A DNA stretch of 64,000 nucleotides from Marinimicrobium alkaliphilum (lineage in GTDB: Bacteria; Pseudomonadota; Gammaproteobacteria; Pseudomonadales; Cellvibrionaceae). The notes below the pieces were generated by a model. It had not been told where the DNA came from, searched no databases, and saw only the letters and a list, made by a program, of their open reading frames with translations. Shown one piece after another: positions 37,398 to 47,349 of the stretch. A program made the translations under genes and the position numbers. The stretch covers positions 496,001 through 560,000 of the forward strand of contig NZ_QGMQ01000001.1 in the NCBI RefSeq assembly GCF_003259155.1. The letters run 5' to 3'. How positions within the stretch are numbered: the first letter of the stretch is position 1; every line of letters begins with the position of its first letter.

Positions 37398-38297
37398 ATG
37401 ACCGCCGAGCACTCCACGCCTGAAAATAACGACGCTGTTGCGATCGACGAAATGCCGGTCAGTGTCGGCGAAACCTTGCGCCAGTCACGCGAGCAGGCCG
37501 GCCTGACCCAAGAGGCTGTGGCGCAGCAACTGTGTATGCCGCTCGGCCGAATTCAGGCTTTGGAGGCCGATGATTTTGCACGCTTGAGTTCACGCACCTT
37601 CGTGCGCGGCTATCTGCGGGCCTACAGCAAGTTGCTTGAGGCCGACCCCGAAACCCTGCTGGCCATTTATCAGGCCCAAGTGGGTGACCAGGAGGAGCGA
37701 GCTGCCGTGCTGAGTGGCGCCGATAATGGCGCGGGCAACCGGCCGTTCTGGCGCCCTGCGGCGGTAGTTGTTGCCCTGATTGTCGCTGGTTGGCTGGTGT
37801 CCTCATGGTTCTTTGGCAATCGTGCCAGCACTGATGTCCCCGCCAGTAGCGTGGTGCCGCCGTCGGAATCTGTGGCCTACAGCGACAGCGTTGCCAATGC
37901 GCCGCTGTCGACAGAGCCTGAGATACTTGAGGGTGATGAGCGTGTCGGTGACGCGTCTCGGGAAGACGCCGAGAGCGAGAGTGCCGAAGTCGCGACGCCG
38001 AGCGCCGAAGTGCTGGCTGCGACCCGGGTGGTTGAGCAGGTGGAGACCCCGACGCTGGATCAACTCGGGCTGCGTTTCAGTGATGAGTGTTGGCTCGAAG
38101 TGACCGACGCTCAGGGCGATGTCCTGTTTACCGATCTGGTACAACCCGGGCGCGAACTGGCCCTGGAGGGCAGGGCGCCGTTCCAGGTAAAAATGGGCAA
38201 TGCCCAAGCCGTCAGCGTCGAGCTTAACGGCGAGCCGGTAGAGTTGAACATCCCGGCGAACGTGCGTCTGCGCACGGTCACCGTCGGTGAGTCCTAG
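37398..38297 (+). CDS. rodZ: RodZ-like helix-turn-helix membrane protein
   Basis: This 299-residue protein has a cytoplasmic Xre-type HTH (about 22-90, GETLRQSREQAGLTQEAVAQQL), one TM (about 119-139), an acidic low-complexity linker and a C-terminal DUF4115-type beta domain (about 230-299, DECWLEVTDAQGDVLF). RodZ links MreB to the wall elongation complex. It lies 14 bases after pilW and 40 before ispG, the normal order. Confidence 0.9.
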   Translation: MTAEHSTPENNDAVAIDEMPVSVGETLRQSREQAGLTQEAVAQQLCMPLGRIQALEADDFARLSSRTFVRGYLRAYSKLLEADPETLLAIYQAQVGDQEERAAVLSGADNGAGNRPFWRPAAVVVALIVAGWLVSSWFFGNRASTDVPASSVVPPSESVAYSDSVANAPLSTEPEILEGDERVGDASREDAESESAEVATPSAEVLAATRVVEQVETPTLDQLGLRFSDECWLEVTDAQGDVLFTDLVQPGRELALEGRAPFQVKMGNAQAVSVELNGEPVELNIPANVRLRTVTVGES

Positions 38298-38337
38298 ACC
38301 CCATTTTCCGTGATTTCAGGAATGAGCAGGTAACAAT

Positions 38338-39462
38338 ATGCAGTGTGCTTCCCCGATCAAACGGCGGAAAACGCGTCAAATAATGGTTGGCAATGTGCCG
38401 GTGGGTGGTGATGCGCCCATCGCCGTGCAGAGCATGACCAATACCGAAACCACCGATGTTGCCGCGACCGTGGGCCAGATTGAGCGCCTGCAGAACGCTG
38501 GCGCTGACATCGTTCGGGTGTCCGTTCCGAGTCTGGAGGCGGCCGAGGCCTTTGGCGAAATTCGCAAGCGGGTGACCTTGCCCCTGGTGGCGGATATCCA
38601 TTTCGATTACCGCATCGCTTTGCGGGTGGCGGACCTCGGTGTCGACTGTTTGCGTATCAACCCGGGCAATATCGGCCGGGAAAAACGCATTCGCGCGGTG
38701 GTGGATAAAGCCCGTGACCTCAATATCCCGATTCGGATTGGTGTCAACGCCGGGTCCCTGGAAAAGGATCTGCAAAAGAAATACGGCGAACCCACCCCGG
38801 ATGCCCTGGTGGAGTCAGCCTTGCGCCACGTGGAAATTCTCGATCAACTCAATTTCCACGACTTCAAAGTCAGCGTTAAAGCCTCCGACGTGTTTATGGC
38901 CGTGGGCGCTTATCGCAAACTCTCAGCACTCATAGAGCAGCCCTTGCATCTGGGCATCACCGAGGCCGGCGGTCTGCGCGCGGGCACGGTCAAGTCCGCT
39001 GTGGGCTTGGGCGCCTTGCTGATGGACGGAATTGGTGACACTATTCGCATCTCGCTCGCCGCCGACCCGGTGGAAGAGGTACGGGTGGGCTGGGATCTGC
39101 TCAAAAGCCTCAAGCTGCGCAGCAAGGGCGTTAACTTTATTGCCTGCCCGAGCTGCTCGCGCCAGAACTTTGATGTAATCAAAACCATGAACGAGCTGGA
39201 GCAGCGGGTCGAAGACATTACCGTTCCGCTTGATGTGGCGGTGATTGGCTGTGTGGTCAACGGTCCGGGTGAAGCCAAGGAGGCCGACTTGGGTCTGGCC
39301 GGGGGCACGCCCAACAATCTGATTTACGTCGACGGTCAGCCCAACCACAAGCTCGGGAATGAGAATCTGGTGGATGAGCTCGAGAAGTTGATCCGCCGCT
39401 CCGCTGAGGCCAAGGCGGCGCGCCTTGAAGAAGAACAAAAGTCGGTCATCGCCAGAGGCTGA
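38338..39462 (+). CDS. ispG: 4-hydroxy-3-methylbut-2-enyl diphosphate synthase
   Basis: This 374-residue [4Fe-4S] enzyme performs the penultimate step of the MEP isoprenoid pathway. Visible are [31 protein letters not shown], cluster cysteines in ACPSCSRQ and in [18 protein letters not shown]. It depends on the Fe-S machinery encoded upstream. No irregularity. Confidence 0.97.
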   Translation: MQCASPIKRRKTRQIMVGNVPVGGDAPIAVQSMTNTETTDVAATVGQIERLQNAGADIVRVSVPSLEAAEAFGEIRKRVTLPLVADIHFDYRIALRVADLGVDCLRINPGNIGREKRIRAVVDKARDLNIPIRIGVNAGSLEKDLQKKYGEPTPDALVESALRHVEILDQLNFHDFKVSVKASDVFMAVGAYRKLSALIEQPLHLGITEAGGLRAGTVKSAVGLGALLMDGIGDTIRISLAADPVEEVRVGWDLLKSLKLRSKGVNFIACPSCSRQNFDVIKTMNELEQRVEDITVPLDVAVIGCVVNGPGEAKEADLGLAGGTPNNLIYVDGQPNHKLGNENLVDELEKLIRRSAEAKAARLEEEQKSVIARG

Positions 39463-39495
39463 GGCCGACCCGTCGCAAGTGATTAAGGAACTGTT

Positions 39496-40764
39496 TTGAA
39501 AAAGATTCAAGCCATCCGCGGAATGAACGACCTGTTGCCGGGCGAGTCCGTCTACTGGCAGTACGTCGAAGCTACCGTCGCCGATATTTTGCAGCGTTAC
39601 GGCTACCAGGAGATCCGCTTTCCGATACTGGAAACCACCGAGTTGTTTAAACGCTCGATTGGTGAGGTCACCGACATTGTCGAGAAGGAAATGTATACCT
39701 TCGATGACCGCAACGGCGACAGCGTAACCCTGCGTCCCGAGGGTACCGCCAGCTGCGTACGGGCGTGCGAACAGCACGGGCTTCTGTATAACCAGGTGCA
39801 ACGGCTGTGGTATCAGGGCCCGATGTTCCGCTACGAGCGCCCGCAGAAGGGTCGCTATCGCCAATTCCACCAAATCGGGGTGGAGACCTTTGGAATGCTC
39901 GGACCGGATATCGACGCCGAGATCCTGTTGCTCAGCGCGCGCATTCTGCGTGAGCTGGGTGTGAGCGATGCGGTCACCCTGCAGATCAATTCCCTGGGCA
40001 GCAGCGAGGCGCGCGCCGCCTACCGCGACGCGCTGGTGGCTTTTTTGGGCGAGCGCAAGGACCAACTGGACGCCGACAGCCAGCGGCGTCTGGACAGCAA
40101 TCCGCTGCGCATCCTCGACAGCAAGGATCCCAACACCCAGGCCTTGCTTGACGGCGCACCGATGCTGCTGGACCACCTGGATGACGAATCCCGGGAGCAC
40201 TTTGAGCAGCTGAAAGCGATGCTTGATGCCGCCGGGGTCCCCTATACGGTGAATCCGCGCCTGGTACGCGGACTCGATTACTACGGGAAAACCGCGTTTG
40301 AGTGGGTCACAGACAAGCTCGGAGCCCAGGGCACTGTCTGTGCCGGTGGCCGCTATGATACGCTGGTGGAACAATTGGGCGGCAAACCCACCCCGGCGAT
40401 CGGCTTTGGTATGGGCCTGGAGCGCCTGGTACTGCTGCTTAAAGAGTTGGAGTGCCTGCCCGAAGGCCTGGATCAGCCCATTGACCTCTATCTGGTGGCG
40501 GTCGGCGACCTTCAGGGCCAGGCCCTGATCTTGGCCGAGCAGGTGCGTGAAGCCCTGCCGCACCTGCGGCTGCAGACACATTGCGGCGGAGGCAGCTTTA
40601 AAAGCCAGATGAAAAAGGCGGATAAAAGCCAGGCCGATGTTGCCCTGATTTTGGGCGAGGATGAAATCAAGAACAACCAGGTGATCGTCAAACCCTTGCG
40701 CTCGGGCGAAGCCCAGCAAAGCGTTGCGCGCGCGCAACTGATCGAGACCCTGAAAGAGCTTTAA
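39496..40764 (+). CDS. hisS: Histidyl-tRNA synthetase
   Basis: Translation begins at TTG 39496 ([16 protein letters not shown]) with TAAGGA upstream; the next Met would remove the conserved N-terminus. The 422-residue class II enzyme has motif 2 ([16 protein letters not shown]), the histidine motifs [15 protein letters not shown] and [13 protein letters not shown], and motif 3 ([13 protein letters not shown]), plus a C-terminal anticodon-binding domain. Confidence 0.96.
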   Translation: MKKIQAIRGMNDLLPGESVYWQYVEATVADILQRYGYQEIRFPILETTELFKRSIGEVTDIVEKEMYTFDDRNGDSVTLRPEGTASCVRACEQHGLLYNQVQRLWYQGPMFRYERPQKGRYRQFHQIGVETFGMLGPDIDAEILLLSARILRELGVSDAVTLQINSLGSSEARAAYRDALVAFLGERKDQLDADSQRRLDSNPLRILDSKDPNTQALLDGAPMLLDHLDDESREHFEQLKAMLDAAGVPYTVNPRLVRGLDYYGKTAFEWVTDKLGAQGTVCAGGRYDTLVEQLGGKPTPAIGFGMGLERLVLLLKELECLPEGLDQPIDLYLVAVGDLQGQALILAEQVREALPHLRLQTHCGGGSFKSQMKKADKSQADVALILGEDEIKNNQVIVKPLRSGEAQQSVARAQLIETLKEL

Positions 40765-40829
40765 TACCCGATCGAAAAACCTTTAACCGACAGCTACACA
40801 TAACAGCGTGAGTAAAACAGGAGCAGAAC

Positions 40830-41537
40830 GTGAGCGATACTTTGACTGAAGAAGAACAACTAGAAGCGATCAAACGCTGGTGGAAAGAGAACGGCAAATT
40901 CCTGGTCTTGGCCGTGGTATTCGGCGTGGGTGGTTGGTTCACCTGGGGCGCCTGGCAAGATCAGCGTGAGGCCAAGGCCGAAGCCGCTTCAGCGCGCTTT
41001 GAGCAACTGCTGAATGTCATGGATGCCGCCGATGAGCGGGGCATGACCGAGGAGCGCCAGGCCGCGGCTGCGGAGCTGGTCGAGCAGATCAAAGCTGACA
41101 ACAGCCGCAGCCTTTACGCCCAGAACGCCGCTATGCTGATGGCGCGGATTGCCGTCCAGAACGGTGAGCTGGAGCGCGCCCAGCGCGAGCTGGAGTGGGT
41201 GCTGGACAACAACCGTGACGAGGCTGTCGAGCAGCTTGCGCGGGTGCGTCTCGCGCGTGTGCTCTACGCCCAGGAAGAACACGATGCTGCTCTGGCCTTG
41301 ATTGAGCGGGAACATACGTCCCAGTTTGCGGCCAAATACGCTGAACTGAAAGGCGACATCCTGCTCGCGCAGGGTGATGCAGAAGCGGCCCGTGCCGCCT
41401 ATCAGTCGGCGCTCGATGCCCTGACCCCGGATCAGCAGCAGCGCAGCATGCTGCTGCAAATGAAGCTGGACGATGTTCAGGCCGCCTCGGGCGCCGGCGC
41501 CCATACGCCGGTGACAGCCGGCGAGGAGACTGTTTGA
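40830..41537 (+). CDS. yfgM: YfgM family periplasmic TPR-like protein
   Basis: The 235-residue product starts at GTG 40830 behind CAGGAG. It has an N-terminal acidic stretch (TEEEQLEAIKRWWKENG), one TM (about 23-42) and a periplasmic TPR-like region. YfgM associates with the SecYEG translocon and the PpiD chaperone. Its stop overlaps the bamB start (TTTGATG). Confidence 0.92.
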   Translation: MSDTLTEEEQLEAIKRWWKENGKFLVLAVVFGVGGWFTWGAWQDQREAKAEAASARFEQLLNVMDAADERGMTEERQAAAAELVEQIKADNSRSLYAQNAAMLMARIAVQNGELERAQRELEWVLDNNRDEAVEQLARVRLARVLYAQEEHDAALALIEREHTSQFAAKYAELKGDILLAQGDAEAARAAYQSALDALTPDQQQRSMLLQMKLDDVQAASGAGAHTPVTAGEETV

Positions 41538-42679
41538 TGAGATTTGTGCCACTGCTGGCCCTGGTGTTGTTGGCCTCAGGTTGTTCGCTGTTCGGTAAAA
41601 AAGACGGCACCGAGCCCATGGAGCTGGTCAGCTTTGACCAGACCCACCGTTTCTCGACCGAGTGGCGCCAGCGCGTGCGTAGCGGTCAGGACGTCGGGTA
41701 CACCCAACTCGTGCCCGCCTTGGCGGACGGTACTCTGTATGTCGCGGCGGCCAATGGCCGAGTACGCGCACTGGACGCAGAAACCGGCCGTCGCCATTGG
41801 CAGGTGCGGGTAGACGATGACATCAGCGGTGGTGTCAGCGTGCGTGATGGTCGTCTCTATTACGGCACCTACAACGGTGACCTGGTGGCCCTGGACATTG
41901 AAAATGGCGCCGAGCAGTGGCGCACGCGCCTGAGCGGCGAGGTGCTCTCGGTGCCCCAGGCCAACGCCTCAGTGGTAGCGGTAATGACCGTGAACGACCG
42001 CCTGTACGCGCGCTCGGTCGCCGATGGCAGCGAATTGTGGAATTACGACAGCCCGCCGCCGGTGTTGACCTTGCGCGGCAACGCCTCGCCGTTGGTCACC
42101 GACTCCATGGTCTATGCTGGTTTCGCGAACGGGAAATTGATGGCATTCAATGCCCGCAACGGTATTATCCAGTGGGAGCAGCGGGTGGCTTTGCCTCAGG
42201 GGCGCTCGGAAATTGAACGCATGATCGATATCGATGCCTCTCCGTTACTGCGTGAAAACACCGTTTATGTGGCCGCTTTCCAGGGACAGATAGCCGCTTA
42301 CAGCCGTAACTCCGGGCGCAACATCTGGGGCCAGGAGGCGTCGATTCACGAGAACATGAGCATCAGCGGTGATACGCTTTTTGCCAGCCACAGCGACGGT
42401 CGGGTGACGGCGCACAGCCTGAGCAGCGGCGAAATACGCTGGAGCAACGAGCAGATGCTGCGCCGCAACCTGGGGGCGGCGACGGCCTTCGGCGATTATG
42501 TCGCGGTGGTGGATTACAAAGGCTACCTGCACGTGATGAACCAGTCCGACGGTGAGTTTGTAGCTCGTACCCGCATCGATCGTCGCGGCGTACGCGCCCC
42601 GATGCTTGCCGATGGTGACACCCTCTTCGTCTATACTAACCGGGGGCGCCTACGTGCCCTGCAGGTCGAGCCGCGCTAA
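41537..42679 (+). CDS. bamB: Outer-membrane assembly lipoprotein BamB
   Basis: ATG at 41537 overlaps the yfgM stop (TGATG), with GAGGAG just upstream. The 380-residue lipoprotein (lipobox ASGC, Cys16) is an eight-bladed beta-propeller with repeated PQQ-like blades such as GRVRALDAETGRRHWQVRV and GDLVALDIENGAEQWRTRL. It works in the BAM complex with BamA. A hairpin separates it from der. Confidence 0.96.
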   Translation: MRFVPLLALVLLASGCSLFGKKDGTEPMELVSFDQTHRFSTEWRQRVRSGQDVGYTQLVPALADGTLYVAAANGRVRALDAETGRRHWQVRVDDDISGGVSVRDGRLYYGTYNGDLVALDIENGAEQWRTRLSGEVLSVPQANASVVAVMTVNDRLYARSVADGSELWNYDSPPPVLTLRGNASPLVTDSMVYAGFANGKLMAFNARNGIIQWEQRVALPQGRSEIERMIDIDASPLLRENTVYVAAFQGQIAAYSRNSGRNIWGQEASIHENMSISGDTLFASHSDGRVTAHSLSSGEIRWSNEQMLRRNLGAATAFGDYVAVVDYKGYLHVMNQSDGEFVARTRIDRRGVRAPMLADGDTLFVYTNRGRLRALQVEPR

Positions 42680-42701
42680 GGCGGCTTGAGCCCGGTTGTC
42701 C

Positions 42702-42725
42702 GAGCCGCCATAATGGCGGCTCTTC
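42702..42725 (+). terminator. Hairpin between bamB and der
   Basis: Nine-bp perfect stem GAGCCGCCA/TGGCGGCTC with TAA loop (42702-42722), followed by the weakly T-rich TTCTCC. It may be an attenuating terminator. Confidence 0.5.
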
Positions 42726-42749
42726 TCCATTCCAGAGTTAGCACGCAAT

Positions 42750-44231
42750 ATGATTCCTGTCATCGCCCTGGTGGGCCGCCCGAATGTGGGTAAATCCACG
42801 CTGTTTAATCGTCTGACCCGCAGCCGCGACGCGCTCGTGGCCGACTACGCCGGCCTGACCCGGGACCGTAAGTACGGCGAGGGCAACGTCGACGGCCGTC
42901 GTTTTATGTTGGTAGATACCGGTGGTATCAGCGGCGAGGAAGAGGGAATCGACAGCCTGATGGCGGGCCAGTCCCTGCAGGCCATCAAAGAAGCGGACGT
43001 CATTCTGTTTCTGGTCGACAGCCGCGCCGGCTTGACGGCTGCGGACTACGCCATCGCTCAGCATCTGAGGGTGCAGGGCAAACCGGTTTATTTGGTGGCC
43101 AACAAGATTGACGGTCTCGACCCGGACGTGGCGCTGGCACCTTTCTATGAGTTGGGTCTGGGTGAAATATACCCGACCACGGCCACTCACGGCCGGGGTG
43201 TCGCGTCCATGATGGAAGATGTGCTGGCGCAATTGCCAGAGGTCGAATCGGAGCCGGAGGATATCGCCAAGGGCATCAAGATTGCCGTGGTAGGGCGGCC
43301 CAACGTCGGCAAATCGACCTTGGTCAACCGCATGCTGGGCGAGGATCGGGTCGTCGTATTTGACCTGCCGGGCACCACCCGCGACAGTATTTACATCAAC
43401 TACGAGCGCCACGATAAACCCTACACCCTGATTGACACCGCCGGGGTCCGACGACGCAAGAACGTGTCGCTAACGGTGGAGAAGTTCTCCATTGTAAAAA
43501 CCCTCAAAGCGATCGAAGACGCCAATGTGGTGGTGCTGGTAATGGACGCCAGCGAAGGCGTGGTGGATCAGGATCTGCACCTGCTCGGTAACGTCATCGA
43601 CGCCGGACGCGCCCTGGTGGTCGCGCTCAACAAGTGGGACGGTCTGGAAGATACTCACAAGGAGTATGTGCGCAATGAACTGGGCCGGCGCCTGCGCTTT
43701 GTGGATTTCGCCGATATTCACTACATCTCGGCGCTGCACGGCACCGGGGTGGGAAATCTTTATAAATCGGTGGAAAAGGCCTTCAGTGCCGCCACGGACA
43801 AGTTTTCCACCAACTTCCTGACCCGGATCCTCGAAGATGCGGTGCAGGAGCATCAGCCGCCCATGGTCCACGGTCGACGCATCAAACTGCGCTATGCTCA
43901 TAGCGGCGGTCACAACCCACCGATCATCGTGATCCACGGCAATCAGGTTCACGCTATCCCGCAGCATTACGTGCGCTATCTGGAAAAAACTTTCCGCAAG
44001 GTGTTGGACCTGCACGGCACGCCTATTCGTCTGGAATTCAAGTCCAGTGAAAACCCCTTTGCCGGGCGCAACCCCAAAGTGGCAGGTAAGCACAACGATC
44101 GGCAGCAGGCGCGCGAGCGCAGTCTGGCAAAAAGTAAAGCCAGTAAGCCCGCTCGTGGCGGAAAGCCCGGCAAGCCGGGAAAGTCCGCAAAACCGGGCAA
44201 ACCCGCAAGGCCCACCAAGGGCAAAGGCTAG
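42750..44231 (+). CDS. der: Ribosome-associated GTPase Der (EngA)
   Basis: This 493-residue protein has tandem G domains: [12 protein letters not shown] / DTGG / NKID and [12 protein letters not shown] / DTAG / NKWD, then a KH-like domain. It is needed for 50S subunit maturation. The end is unusual: about 35 residues of Lys/Pro/Gly repeats ([20 protein letters not shown]), likely a flexible RNA-binding tail. Confidence 0.97.
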   Translation: MIPVIALVGRPNVGKSTLFNRLTRSRDALVADYAGLTRDRKYGEGNVDGRRFMLVDTGGISGEEEGIDSLMAGQSLQAIKEADVILFLVDSRAGLTAADYAIAQHLRVQGKPVYLVANKIDGLDPDVALAPFYELGLGEIYPTTATHGRGVASMMEDVLAQLPEVESEPEDIAKGIKIAVVGRPNVGKSTLVNRMLGEDRVVVFDLPGTTRDSIYINYERHDKPYTLIDTAGVRRRKNVSLTVEKFSIVKTLKAIEDANVVVLVMDASEGVVDQDLHLLGNVIDAGRALVVALNKWDGLEDTHKEYVRNELGRRLRFVDFADIHYISALHGTGVGNLYKSVEKAFSAATDKFSTNFLTRILEDAVQEHQPPMVHGRRIKLRYAHSGGHNPPIIVIHGNQVHAIPQHYVRYLEKTFRKVLDLHGTPIRLEFKSSENPFAGRNPKVAGKHNDRQQARERSLAKSKASKPARGGKPGKPGKSAKPGKPARPTKGKG

Positions 44232-44244
44232 TTGAGACTCGGTA

Positions 44245-45144
44245 GTGAGTAACTATACCGTCATTTTGCTGTGCATCGCCGTCGGGTTGATGCTCCAGCG
44301 GGTCAAACGCTTTCCCGAGGGCTCGGCGGTCACGCTCAATCTGTATGTGATTTATGTGGCGCTGCCGGCGCTGGTGCTGAGTGAAATTCCCAATCTGATG
44401 CTCAACCGCGAAGCGCTGCTGCCGGTGATTGCAGTCTGGCTGGTGATGGCTTTCAGCGCCGGACTCACGTGGCTCACGGCCCGGGCCCTGGACTGGTCAA
44501 AACCGGTCACCGGCTCACTGATGTTACTCGTGCCGTTGGGCAATACCGGCTTCGTCGGGCTGCCGCTGATCGACACCCTGGTGGGGCGCGAAGGTATTCC
44601 CTACGCGATTCTCTACGACAATCTGGGGACGTTTATCGCGCTTAACACCTACGGCATCCTGGTGGCCGCCTATTACAGCGGCCGCAGCGCCAGTGCTGGC
44701 GACCTGGTGCGCAATATTCTTACTTTTCCCTCGTTTCTCGCCCTGTGCCTCGCATTTGCGACTTACCCCCTGGACTACCCGGACTGGCTTGCCTCGGCCT
44801 TTGCCACTATTGCGGCGAGCCTGGTGCCAGTGGTAATGGTGGCGGTGGGGATGCAGTGGAAGCTGCGCCTGGAGCGTGAAACGGCAACCCCTTTTCTCAT
44901 GGCCCTGGGCTTCAAATTATTGTTGATCCCGGCCGTGACTCTGGGTGCACTTCTGCTGTTTGGCTTCGAAGGCCTGGCGGCACGCGTCGTCGTACTGGAA
45001 GCCGCCATGCCCGCCATGATCTCCGCCGGTGCCCTGGCCACCATCTACGGTTTGGCGCCGCGCCTGTCCTCCGCCGTCGTCGGTTACGGACTGGCTATAG
45101 GCCTGGTGACCGTGCCCCTGTGGCACTGGGTTGTACCCCTCTAA
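44245..45144 (+). CDS. AEC (auxin efflux carrier) family transporter
   Basis: This 299-residue polytopic protein starts at GTG 44245, 13 bases after der. About ten hydrophobic segments are in the AEC pattern, with conserved GNTGFVGLPLI and a C-terminal half containing PAMISAGALATIYGL. Family members export carboxylates or related anions; the substrate is not predictable. It ends convergently with the desaturase, overlapping by four bases. Confidence 0.85.
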   Translation: MSNYTVILLCIAVGLMLQRVKRFPEGSAVTLNLYVIYVALPALVLSEIPNLMLNREALLPVIAVWLVMAFSAGLTWLTARALDWSKPVTGSLMLLVPLGNTGFVGLPLIDTLVGREGIPYAILYDNLGTFIALNTYGILVAAYYSGRSASAGDLVRNILTFPSFLALCLAFATYPLDYPDWLASAFATIAASLVPVVMVAVGMQWKLRLERETATPFLMALGFKLLLIPAVTLGALLLFGFEGLAARVVVLEAAMPAMISAGALATIYGLAPRLSSAVVGYGLAIGLVTVPLWHWVVPL

Positions 45145-45926
45145 ATAACCCGCTTGCTCGACAGATCAGGCGCCTGCTGATCTAAACGCTGAGCCAGTGA
45201 TGGCAGTTTGCAGGTGGGCACTGCGGGGAACAAGTGATGCTCCAAGTGAAAGAACATATTGTAGGTGACCAGCGCCTTGAACCTTCCTCGAACGGTGCGT
45301 GCCTGGCTGGGGTCGCAATCGTGATGAACGGTCCAGACGGCAAAAAACGCGGTGAGGCATTGTCCCAGGGCCATGGCTGCTACATGGTATTTCAGCCAGC
45401 TAACGTCAAAGACTGCAAATACCAGCCAGAACCAAAGCAGGTTGGCCTGGAGTTCACTGAGAATCCACCGCCGCTCAGTTAGGTTAGCCACTTGTAGCGC
45501 CTTGTGGTGTAGCCGTAGTGGAAACCAGGGACCGATCAGTATGGCCTTCCAGCCGGGCATCCGCGCACTCATGGCTTCGACGTCTTCTTCCTCCATGCAG
45601 TAACGGTGATGACGCAGGTGATTGACCTTGACCGCATGCATAGAGCCGAGCATTAGAATGCTCAGGATAAACATCACCCACTCCGTCATCGGGCGCGATA
45701 GCCCCAACGCATAGTGGTAGGCATTGTGAACCTGGCGCAGGCCGGTGAGGAAAAACATAAAGGAGCAGAGGAGGGCAATCGGATAGTACCCCCAAGCCGC
45801 CGCCAAGCAGGAGCTAAGGAGCCAAGGCAGTGAGAGCGACAACTCGACAATAATTTCCCGACGGTTGAGGTGCAGTAAATCTCGCCACTGAACGGCTTTG
45901 AAGTGACTTCTCCCTTGAATGTGCAA
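45141..45926 (-). CDS. Membrane fatty-acid desaturase family protein
   Basis: This 261-residue membrane protein carries three histidine clusters of di-iron desaturases: HNAYHYALG (about 67-75), HLRHH (about 103) and FHLEHHLFP (about 226), with paired TM segments between them. An additional VHHDCD could contribute. It would introduce double bonds or hydroxylate lipids; the substrate is unknown. Stop overlaps the AEC transporter stop (4 bases, convergent). Confidence 0.85.
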   Translation of the reverse strand: MHIQGRSHFKAVQWRDLLHLNRREIIVELSLSLPWLLSSCLAAAWGYYPIALLCSFMFFLTGLRQVHNAYHYALGLSRPMTEWVMFILSILMLGSMHAVKVNHLRHHRYCMEEEDVEAMSARMPGWKAILIGPWFPLRLHHKALQVANLTERRWILSELQANLLWFWLVFAVFDVSWLKYHVAAMALGQCLTAFFAVWTVHHDCDPSQARTVRGRFKALVTYNMFFHLEHHLFPAVPTCKLPSLAQRLDQQAPDLSSKRVI

Positions 45927-45979
45927 CGCACGCCTCCATCAATCTTGTGCTTGCCGCCGGGCGCGCCGGCGGTACGTGA

Positions 45980-46861
45980 TTACGGTGTGATCTCTTCTAA
46001 CTCAATGGGATCAGCCGGGTGAATAATCGGGTCCTGGTAGTCCCGGTTGATGGTAAAACCTTTTTCTTCGAGAATGGCCTCTTTCGCCAGCCTTTCTCTT
46101 TTGAAACCACGGATTTTATCAGCCCATAGATCTTGCCAGTCGTCCCGTATTTCGGGACTGAAGTAACCTTTGGCTCTGCGTTCGGTTGTTGATAAATCGA
46201 AGCTGAAAAGATAGGCCCCCGCCTTATCGGGGTCCATCCGCGTTCTGTCGCGGTTAAAGCGGATGGTAAGGGTGATGTCGTCGGCGTACAGGTACCAATT
46301 GGCAAAGCGCCCGAGGGCCATCCATTGTTCAAGGGTCAGGTGATGATCAGCAGGCGTACCAAAGCTCCGGTTTTTTGCGAAGTACTGGTAGGCCTCCTCC
46401 CCGCCCAGTCGGGGTTGGTTGTAATCGATCAGGGGTCGCCAGCCTTTCTTACGTAAGGCGGAAAGAAATCTCATTAACGTGATGCGCGCTTCGTCGTGGG
46501 AAACATCTGAAGACTCAGTAATGCCTGCTCTGACGCTGAAAGAGCCGATACCGTTGTCAGGCCTTTCGGTGTTTTCGGCACCGGTAAAGCCCAAAACAAA
46601 AGGAATTCTGAATCCGTAATCACCATGATGGATTTGAACGATGCCTAAGTCGTCCTGCCTCCATCTGTGCTGATAGAAATTGATACCAGCCGGTTGCCGA
46701 TCAACATTGTCTTCTGGGGATAAACCGTTTTTCTCCAGAAACAGCTCTCCTGTCATGCCTATTTCAACGGCAACAGTATTCGGTTCCATCTGTGTATCCT
46801 CGTGAACCTGCTCGCACGCTGATAGTGAGAGCAGTAAACCTATGGCAATAAGTGCGCGCAC
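45980..46861 (-). CDS. Lipoprotein of unknown function, module copy 1
   Basis: The frame is open to 46939, but GTG at 46861 gives a clean lipoprotein signal (MRALIAIGLLLSLSAC), so that start is preferred; 293 residues. The body is paralogous to 47350-48246. Shared elements are DRQPAGINFY, NTERPDNGI against DTDRPELGI, SHDEA/SHDDA, a WRPL/WKPL segment and AILEEKGFTIN.DYQDPIIHP at the end. I do not recognise the family. By analogy a membrane-facing immunity or accessory protein for the partner gene is possible, but that is inference. Its partner is the decayed gene just upstream. Confidence 0.6.
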   Translation of the reverse strand: MRALIAIGLLLSLSACEQVHEDTQMEPNTVAVEIGMTGELFLEKNGLSPEDNVDRQPAGINFYQHRWRQDDLGIVQIHHGDYGFRIPFVLGFTGAENTERPDNGIGSFSVRAGITESSDVSHDEARITLMRFLSALRKKGWRPLIDYNQPRLGGEEAYQYFAKNRSFGTPADHHLTLEQWMALGRFANWYLYADDITLTIRFNRDRTRMDPDKAGAYLFSFDLSTTERRAKGYFSPEIRDDWQDLWADKIRGFKRERLAKEAILEEKGFTINRDYQDPIIHPADPIELEEITP

Positions 46862-46898
46862 GTCTAGTAAACCCAGCGAAGCAGTAGCCAGCGCTGGC

Positions 46899-47322
46899 CT
46901 AAGGCAAGTCGTTGAAAGTTTCCCGTACCGTGTCTTCAAGGTCGTTGGCGTCGCGCTCGTGAATGCACGCCATGCCGTCGAAAAAGTGCTCGGCGTAGGA
47001 GGCGTTCAGCTGCCAGGTATCCAGTAAGCAGGCAACGGTTTTGCTGGCAAATGTTCCCAGTGCCATCCAGTAGCAGCGCCCGAGTTTGCTTGGGTCGCCG
47101 CCGTCTTCGGTTTCCAGATAAAAGCGTGCGTAAGTTGCGGCGATCCGACGCGCGCGCGGCATACAGGCCGATCAGTTCGTATTCGTTGTCGCCATTCTTA
47201 TCCGAAAGCCGCAGATAGGGAAATTCCTGCACCTGCGACCAGAGCAGGCTACAGCCAACGGTAACTTCGTATTCTTGCGCGGGGGTGTCGTTGCAGATAG
47301 CGATAGGTTCATCAGTGGGCAT
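46899..47322 (-). pseudogene. Degenerate copy of the 338-residue module protein
   Basis: It begins with the same ribosome site and MPTDEPIAICNDTP start as the intact gene at 49246 and follows it closely, then breaks three times. Two bases are missing in the CGCGCG run near 47157 (intact copy reads GCGCGCACGG at about 49073), shifting the frame. About 45 codons are lost between CLL and AEHFFDGMACIHER. A TAG follows DLP where the intact copy continues with Trp, and the C-terminal ~170 codons are gone. The downstream lipoprotein gene remains open. Confidence 0.85.
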
Positions 47323-47349
47323 GCGCGTGATCCTTCAATGACGCTTCCT

